Positions 60,201-64,000 of a stretch of DNA of 64,000 nucleotides are shown here, in pieces. A program made the position numbers and the translations under genes. The notes below the pieces were generated by a model, which was not told where the DNA came from, did no database searches, and worked only from the letters and a program-made list of their open reading frames with translations. The stretch is from VRUE01 sp963844395 (lineage in GTDB: Bacteria; Actinomycetota; Thermoleophilia; Solirubrobacterales; 70-9): NCBI GenBank assembly GCA_963844395.1, contig CAWJNX010000001.1, positions 682,001-746,000 of the forward strand, in the 5' to 3' direction. Position 1 is the stretch's first letter. Every line of letters begins with the position of its first letter.

Positions 60201-61418
60201 CGTCGGGGCGATCAAAGGAGGCGGGCAGACGTCTGGGTCGGGGGGCGGGCCGTAGAGGCCGATGAAGCTGTCTGAGAAGTTGGAGTTGGAGATGAGCAGA
60301 TCGGTGCCCGCGATCCCGCAGGCCGTGCTCGTCGCGATCCCAGTCGAGGTGCTGAAACCCTCCTCCTCGGCGTTCCAGCGGTTCGTCTCCGCGCAGGACG
60401 ACGAGTCGTATTCGATGATCTCCATCACGGCCGGAGGCGGCGTGCCCGGCACCCGGGCACCGACGACGTATACGTTGCCCGCGCCGGTCGCGACCGCATT
60501 GGGTCGCACGACCCCCGCGAGGGTGCAGAGCTCGGCGCCTGCAGAGCTGAGCTTGACAACCCCCGGGAAGGTTTTAGTGTGGCAGCCCGCATCCGACCCT
60601 GGACAACGAGTCAAAAAGAAGCTTCCACTCGGATCAATTGCAAGCGATTGCACGGCATTTCCGCTGAGCACTTCGTCTGGGTCGGGCAAATCTTCGAGAT
60701 AGTCACCCTCTTTATCGAATTTTTGAATTCTTTCGAGATCGCCCACATAGATCGCTTCGCCATCCGGGCTGGCCGCAATGAAGTCCCCCGCCAAGCCGCT
60801 CGCCGGCCACCCGAACTGGCCATTCCCAGTGCCTGCAACGCCAGCCTGGCAGACGTCTCCTGGATCGACAGGGCAGAGGTTACGTTCCGCTTCGGTGGCG
60901 CCCGGTTCTTCAACCTTCGTCTTGTTGACGCCCCCTCCGAACATGACCACGAATTGAACCTGAGCACCCGATAGATCAAACTTCTGAACACGGCTATTGC
61001 GGACATCGGCTACGTAGACATCGCCCGCCGAATCCACGGTGACGCCCTGCACTGATTCGCCGCCAAATTGACCTTGTTCGACGCCACTGACGCCCGCAAG
61101 ACAGCCGCTCTCGACGGTACACGTCTGCAGTTCTAGCGATCCATCGAGCACACTCCAACCCCAGGCACGAACAAACGCGCCCCAAGCCGTGAACTCGTTA
61201 ATACGACGGTTCTCTTGGTCAGCTACATAAATAGTGCCGCTCGCAGGGTCGGTCGCAATGCCCCGCGGAATCGTGCACTGACCCGCCCCTGCGCCAGTTG
61301 GACAGAAATCTCGAAGCTTAGGGGGAACTGCCCCGGCCGCTGAGCCCGGGGCAATCAGCGCACAGCAAAGTAAAAGACTCAAAGTCACTACGCAACGCAA
61401 GTTGGAATACGAAGCCAT
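57294..61418 (-). CDS. Secreted NHL / WD40-like propeller protein with basic tail, surface operon 2
   Basis: The protein is about 1374 residues. After the signal peptide (CVVTLSLLLCCALIAPGSAAG) come NHL repeats (GIATDPASGTIYVADQENRRINEF, GVTVDSAGDVYVADVRNSRVQKF), a fibronectin-III-like segment (GGLEPSTTYHYRFVAES), LPDCRAYEMVSPLDKENGD, and PD40-type repeats (ADGSRVFWLTS, ADASRVYFVSSAVL, NDGDRLFFESFE). The tail is Pro-rich with CEGEACQ and then Lys/Arg-rich. About 130 residues near 58540-58925 are an insertion against operon 1. ATG 61418 is chosen; GTG 61445 with AGGGG directly before it is the alternative. Confidence 0.86.
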   Translation of the reverse strand: MASYSNLRCVVTLSLLLCCALIAPGSAAGAVPPKLRDFCPTGAGAGQCTIPRGIATDPASGTIYVADQENRRINEFTAWGAFVRAWGWSVLDGSLELQTCTVESGCLAGVSGVEQGQFGGESVQGVTVDSAGDVYVADVRNSRVQKFDLSGAQVQFVVMFGGGVNKTKVEEPGATEAERNLCPVDPGDVCQAGVAGTGNGQFGWPASGLAGDFIAASPDGEAIYVGDLERIQKFDKEGDYLEDLPDPDEVLSGNAVQSLAIDPSGSFFLTRCPGSDAGCHTKTFPGVVKLSSAGAELCTLAGVVRPNAVATGAGNVYVVGARVPGTPPPAVMEIIEYDSSSCAETNRWNAEEEGFSTSTGIATSTACGIAGTDLLISNSNFSDSFIGLYGPPPDPDVCPPPLIAPTISDQYAVSVGSDGATVRAAINPHFWPDTRLYVEYGTGKCSEGNCLSQEPLPPGALLTTEVKDAPITSAGIFLGGLEPSTTYHYRFVAESSGGGPTIGAEATFTTLPLAPKAKTDCPNQALRTGLSGHLPDCRAYEMVSPLDKENGDIATTGSAVFQMASLDGNRATYTSVRAFADPEASPLANQYLSSRDPADGWLTRSISPPRTSLPLYEPGASSAQFKAFSEDLCSGWFIQDTDLALAPGAPPGVPNFYRRDDRECGEEGYQLITTAPPPGFSAGAEPLDSLYFPQVQGISADSSQTLLRANAVLTPNACKTTPGTEEGKGIYQLYLHDGDPGGGLHLVSVLPSGKAACVHSSGGTAQGAFTAFREDSVLNALSADGSRVFWLTSAKTGPTGNEVPVREGGNGQQPGPLYLRLNPAAPQSMIANGIGDLSNGSNEVKGLEAAKGKGTLTAGSDEVTALETTAGQFVVGQPISGTGIPAGTTILSVSPTTLTLSAPATASGTNVTLLSKGPLPFAVGQEISGEGIPIGAEIIAVAEGVLTLSANATVTKFNAALSAGSCEAEKACTLPVSLAADTRFHGADPTGATAIYSAGGGLFEYDAATQASDSIAPSGLLGVMGMSADASRVYFVSSAVLTGDEENSEGEKAAAGQPNLYLHERGAGATFVAGLAAIDVFGVATTGFEPPSPIAALPDLRLSRVSGDGLHATFVSAASLTGYDNRDAEGGAPDGEVYLFDAAPGAAGELNCISCNPTGARPRGRVVFAGIRQAARIPGWTYQLYPSRVLSNDGDRLFFESFEALVLRDTNGKQDVYEWERASSAKECEQVGAELYVASSGGCLSLISSGKSSIDSHFIDASASGSDVFFSTAASLLPQDFGLVDVYEAREGGGFPPPPVPVPPCEGEACQPASAPPQAPTPASSAVGKGNTPPEARRRRCPKGKRRVVRRGKARCVKKRKGGKRSSRRGRGSK
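58540..58925 (-). other. Inserted GIPxG repeat module in the propeller gene
   Basis: Two copies of the pattern GxxIxGxGIPxGxxIxxVxxxxLTLSxxAT (ISGTGIPAGTTI and ISGEGIPIGAEI) lie between the segments matching YLRxxP and CTxPVS of the paralogue at 6452-10075, where nothing is inserted. Confidence 0.72.
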
Positions 61419-61543
61419 CAATTTGCTACGTCTTTCACCCTGCACCCCCTAACACTTGACTTCCCATCGTCCCTCGCCTTGCTTTCCCTCGCCTTCGCCT
61501 TCGCCTTGCTCCGGCGCAAGTGACTTCTGGGAACGCTTTGAGC

Positions 61544-61573
61544 AAGATAGCAATTTTTCTATGTCCTTGTCAA
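61544..61573 (-). promoter_or_regulatory. Sigma-70 promoter of surface operon 2
   Basis: On the minus strand TTGACA (61568-61573), an 18-bp spacer and TATCTT (61544-61549). ATTCC precedes the -35 box as in operon 1. The leader to ATG 61418 is about 120 nt. Confidence 0.8.
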
Positions 61574-61597
61574 GGAATTCGCGATGTCCTCTTTACC

Positions 61598-61634
61598 GAA
61601 AAAGCACAGGACCGGAATGCTCCGGCCCTGTGCT
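61598..61634 (-). terminator. Rho-independent terminator of six-Cys gene copy 4
   Basis: A 14-bp stem with one mismatch (AGCACAGG-CCGGA arms, 61603-61634) has a 4-nt loop and five T on the minus strand (A run at 61598-61602). It lies just upstream of the operon 2 promoter. Confidence 0.82.
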
Positions 61635-61706
61635 AATTACGCGTGCTCGCTCACTTAGCTTGCTTGCTCGCGCGTTATCTAGGTACTGCTCGTATTCAGA
61701 CTGGTG

Positions 61707-62402
61707 CTAACTGATTGTGACGCCGTTGGCTGCGCCTCCGGGCACCGTTGTTCCCTTCAGTTCTGCTCCACCGTGGAGTGCTGAAGTGGCGCTGTGTTCC
61801 GCACCGCAAAGGGCGCTGCCGGTACGCGTAGATGTAATACCGGTGATATTGATATTGGCGCTAACCCAATTTTTCGGTGTGGTGCCGCCTGCGGCTTGGT
61901 TGGTCAAGGTGATCGTTTTCAACCCGGTCTGGGCAGGAACATGGATTTTGCACAGCGTGGTGTTCGCTGTGTGGTTGTTATGGCTCGTGTAGACATCGAC
62001 TGTGATTGAAGCGCCTACCGGGCACACGACATCCGAAATCGCCGTGAAGGTGCCTTTAGTGTTTGTGAGATGGAACATGTAGTCGCAGCCGCTCATTGTG
62101 ACTGTCACGGGCCATGTTTCGCCGAACGGCCCGGTCGCATGACAGCTGGAGTAGGTCGGCGTCACTGTAATTGTGTTGTCGCCCGTGTTTGATTGCGCAT
62201 GGAAAGTGGCATTTGCACATGTGACCGGTACGGCGCCACGTGTGAATTTCTGTTCGGTGGTCTGTTTCCCGTCCATTGTGACCGGAGAGCTTTCCGCTGT
62301 CACTTTTCCGTTGACTTCTGCGTTGGCCGCGGAGACTGCCATTGCGCTCATCGCGAGCATGGCGACAAGCGCGAGGCCGAGGGCCTTGAGATTGCGAGTC
62401 AT
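61707..62402 (-). CDS. Six-Cys secreted protein, copy 4 (divergent)
   Basis: The 231-residue protein has a signal peptide (TRNLKALGLALVAMLAMSAMAVSAANA). The Cys pattern follows the family: VTC, YSSC, GCDYMF, DVVCP, LCKIHVPAQTGL and ALCGAEH. The start KALGLALVAM and the segment PAQTGL / LTNQA match copies 1-3 in order, though much sequence has diverged. ATG 62402 follows GAGAGGAA. The frame upstream to 62456 adds a non-signal sequence and is not used. It lies downstream of a two-Cys lipoprotein, as copies 1 and 3 do. Confidence 0.83.
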   Translation of the reverse strand: MTRNLKALGLALVAMLAMSAMAVSAANAEVNGKVTAESSPVTMDGKQTTEQKFTRGAVPVTCANATFHAQSNTGDNTITVTPTYSSCHATGPFGETWPVTVTMSGCDYMFHLTNTKGTFTAISDVVCPVGASITVDVYTSHNNHTANTTLCKIHVPAQTGLKTITLTNQAAGGTTPKNWVSANINITGITSTRTGSALCGAEHSATSALHGGAELKGTTVPGGAANGVTIS

Positions 62403-62471
62403 TTGACGATTCCTCTCTGGATGGTTTCCCTTTCTATGGCCCGCTAACGCGGGCACTCGGGGTCAGGAAAA

Positions 62472-62500
62472 CATTTAGTCTCTTCTACCCGGAGACGCAA
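62472..62500 (-). promoter_or_regulatory. Promoter of six-Cys gene copy 4
   Basis: On the minus strand TTGCGT (62495-62500) and TAAATG (62472-62477) are 17 bp apart. This is weaker than the promoters of the other copies. The remainder of 62501-62700 shows no gene. Confidence 0.5.
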
Positions 62501-62700
62501 GTGTTTTCTGAGCGAAATAGGCCTTTGATGAATACAGACGGCTGTTCCTCTATTAATGTGCTGCAAAACACCTGTGAAGGTTCTCCGCGCGTGCCAATTT
62601 GCGCAGTGCAAGAACTGCGCACGCCGGTGGTCGGCGGTTCATAGAAGGTGCGGCTGCCTTGCGATGCTAAAAAGCCAGGACGCCTGGCTTGGTCGGCTGC

Positions 62701-63231
62701 TCAAGCCCTGCCGGTAGGCCGAAACGTCTCTTCATCCACGAGACAGTTGTCGAACCCATACTGGCGCGCGAGTCGCGTAAAGGTGCTGAACACGGCGGAG
62801 AGCTCATCAGCCGTGTTGACGCGCCTTTCTTCCCCGCTGAAGATGGCTAGCTGCAATGCTTCGAGCAGGGTTTCGACCTCGGTCTTGTCACCCTTAGGCG
62901 TACCGAGATAGCTGATGTCGTCGAACCAGAACTGCATGTGCGGCAGGAAGCTGGCTCTGGTCGCGTAGGCGAAGAGCTGGCTCTTGCTCAGCTGAGAGCC
63001 CTTCTCCTCCCGATAGGTCGCATAATCCCTGTGCATGTTCGTCGAGCTCACCCGGCAGATTCGATCCGCGTGCGCGATGTAAGCGGCCTTGGTCATCGAG
63101 CTGACATGCGTTGGCAATCCCGGTTCCCGGGTGACCGTCACAGTAATGGTGCGGTCCCCGCTATCGCTCCCGCATCCAGTGGCCACCGCGACCGAGGCGG
63201 CGACGAGTACTGCGGTCAGCTTGTTATTCAC
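62701..63231 (-). CDS. Two-Cys family lipoprotein, copy 5
   Basis: The 176-residue protein has a signal peptide (NNKLTAVLVAASVAVATGC) with lipobox ATGC, then the family pattern: DRICRVSST near the start, a central YLGTPKGDKTEVE at the place of GAPxGD, and QYGFDNCLVDEETFRP near the end. The ending is very close to copy 1 (YGLDDCLVDQTHLQP). GTG 63231 has only a weak ribosome-binding site. A hairpin lies upstream at 63247-63275, between this gene and the collagen-like gene before it. Confidence 0.83.
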   Translation of the reverse strand: MNNKLTAVLVAASVAVATGCGSDSGDRTITVTVTREPGLPTHVSSMTKAAYIAHADRICRVSSTNMHRDYATYREEKGSQLSKSQLFAYATRASFLPHMQFWFDDISYLGTPKGDKTEVETLLEALQLAIFSGEERRVNTADELSAVFSTFTRLARQYGFDNCLVDEETFRPTGRA

Positions 63232-63246
63232 GGCTCTAATCGAACT

Positions 63247-63275
63247 GAGCCTGGACGGGACTCACGTCCAGGCTC
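63247..63275 (-). terminator. Hairpin after the collagen-like gene
   Basis: A perfect 11-bp stem, GAGCCTGGACG with CGTCCAGGCTC, has a 7-nt loop, 32 bp downstream of the collagen-like stop and 16 bp upstream of the next GTG. It lacks a good T tract, so it is a terminator or attenuator candidate. Confidence 0.5.
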
Positions 63276-63306
63276 AAGCTTCATTGAGTACGTCAGTACC
63301 GATGGG

Positions 63307-64000
63307 CTATTCCCGGTTCACCGCCCACGATCCGTTGGCGTAGCCGCCTGGCGATTCGAGCGGCGGGATTTCCGACCTCAGGATGAACGGCACCACCGCT
63401 CCAGTTTCGGGTGCGGGACTCGTCCATAGGGCCGATTCTTCTTCGAGCTGCAGTTTGAGGAAGTCGGCCACGGCGATTTCTTCCTGGGTGTCGACGAAGA
63501 AACAGAGGTAGCCGGGTTTTGCACTTGGATTCGAGACAGAGGAACCGGTCCCGCAATACGTCGCTTCGACTTCCGGTCCTCCAATGCCACCGGCGACCAG
63601 TTTGCCGATGTCCGGGTCAACCACGAAGGCGCCACCGGTGTTGGTGACGAAGACGACATCCGGCGCGGGCGAGATGTTTTCCAGGTACGAGATTGATACC
63701 TGGAGCGGCGTTTCGCCCGAGTTGGCACCTTCCTCGCCATGCACGCTCCAAACACCGGTCAGGACGCTAGGAAGTCCGCCTCCGCCGGCCGGACCAGTGG
63801 GCCCGGTCGGGCCGGTCGGACCGCCGGCTGGACCTGCTGGACCAGTCGGTCCGGTCGCACCGGCGACACCCTGTGGGCCGACAGCCCCTTGAGGCCCTTG
63901 GGGGCCGGTGGGACCGGCGTTGCCCTGCGCACCTTGAGATCCAGCCGGGCCCTGTGGGCCCTGCGGTCCGGTTGGGCCTTTGGGGCCTTGGGGGCCAGCT
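63307..64000 (-). CDS. Collagen-like repeat protein, C-terminal part (5' end outside window)
   Basis: The reading frame enters from the window edge with about 27 Gly-X-Y triplets (GPQGPKGPTGPQGPQGPAG), rich in Pro, Gln and Thr. A glycine-rich break GGGGLPS follows and then a globular C-terminal domain of about 155 residues (VWSVHGEEG, VSISYLENISPAPDVVFV, YCGTGSS, CFFVDTQEEIAVADFLKLQ) ending at TAG 63307. Bacterial collagen-like proteins are usually secreted or surface-attached. The signal sequence, if present, is outside. The two Cys of the last domain may pair. Strand and frame are consistent with the lipoprotein gene downstream. Confidence 0.85.
   Translation of the reverse strand, partial: AGPQGPKGPTGPQGPQGPAGSQGAQGNAGPTGPQGPQGAVGPQGVAGATGPTGPAGPAGGPTGPTGPTGPAGGGGLPSVLTGVWSVHGEEGANSGETPLQVSISYLENISPAPDVVFVTNTGGAFVVDPDIGKLVAGGIGGPEVEATYCGTGSSVSNPSAKPGYLCFFVDTQEEIAVADFLKLQLEEESALWTSPAPETGAVVPFILRSEIPPLESPGGYANGSWAVNRE

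Noticed and set aside
1..64000. tRNA, rRNA, insertion sequence or prophage genes
   Set aside because: I looked for transposase or integrase motifs in the translated frames and for cloverleaf-like clusters and saw none; a tRNA scan would be decisive.

Overview
The window is high-GC DNA from an actinobacterium. The repertoire (principal sigma factor, families of secreted beta-propeller proteins carrying the motif LPDCRAYEMVSPxDK, many apparently leaderless GTG starts, strong G/C third positions) fits the class Thermoleophilia, order Solirubrobacterales. That placement is inference from gene style; there is no rRNA in the window. I found no tRNA, rRNA, CRISPR array or insertion sequence.

Layout. 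(1) 1-592 is the 3' end of the housekeeping sigma factor gene, followed by a lone methyltransferase. (2) 1.6-12.7 kb is an envelope-protein array. It holds small lipoproteins of one family (conserved Cys near both ends), small six-Cys secreted proteins, and a three-gene operon: NHL/WD40-like propeller, large secreted protein, lipoprotein. A 1.1-kb tandem duplication with gene fossils lies at 10.1-12.3 kb. (3) 12.8-14.1 kb is a cytochrome P450 gene. (4) 14.0-50.9 kb is a glycan-assembly locus. It starts with a six-gene minus-strand operon in which every junction overlaps by 4 bp: two glycosyltransferases, a hydrolase without a nucleophile, an acyl carrier protein, a fatty-acyl-AMP-ligase-like enzyme and a Cys-type hydrolase. 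It continues with GT2, GT4, GT-D and exostosin-like glycosyltransferases, several SAM methyltransferases, three sulfotransferase-like genes (one with two domains), two NodB-type deacetylase domains, a Wzx-type flippase with an extra cytoplasmic domain, a DegT-type sugar aminotransferase and three closing GT4 genes. No Wzy polymerase and no initiating phosphoglycosyl transferase is visible, so any such partners lie outside. (5) 50.9-51.6 kb is a VapBC-type toxin-antitoxin pair. (6) 51.7-52.8 kb is a solitary pilT-like ATPase gene. (7) 53.0-64.0 kb is a second envelope array. It contains a full paralogous copy of the propeller / large protein / lipoprotein operon, with the same ATGA junction and the same kind of TTGACA promoter, then another six-Cys protein and lipoprotein, and a collagen-like protein cut by the window edge.

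How it fits together. The glycan locus would build a methylated, probably sulfated and possibly acylated surface glycan and flip it across the membrane. The flanking arrays would supply secreted and lipid-anchored proteins. The most unusual items are the duplicated three-gene surface operon, the acyl-ligase/ACP/altered-hydrolase operon, a half-GT-B domain shared by three glycosyltransferases, a coiled-coil plus SRS(F/W)R(Y/W)GH module shared by three neighbours, and a set of -10-like hexamers placed 6-8 nt before GTG starts. Two genes, at 33.0 and 36.55 kb, carry single-base frameshifts that clearly interrupt one protein each.
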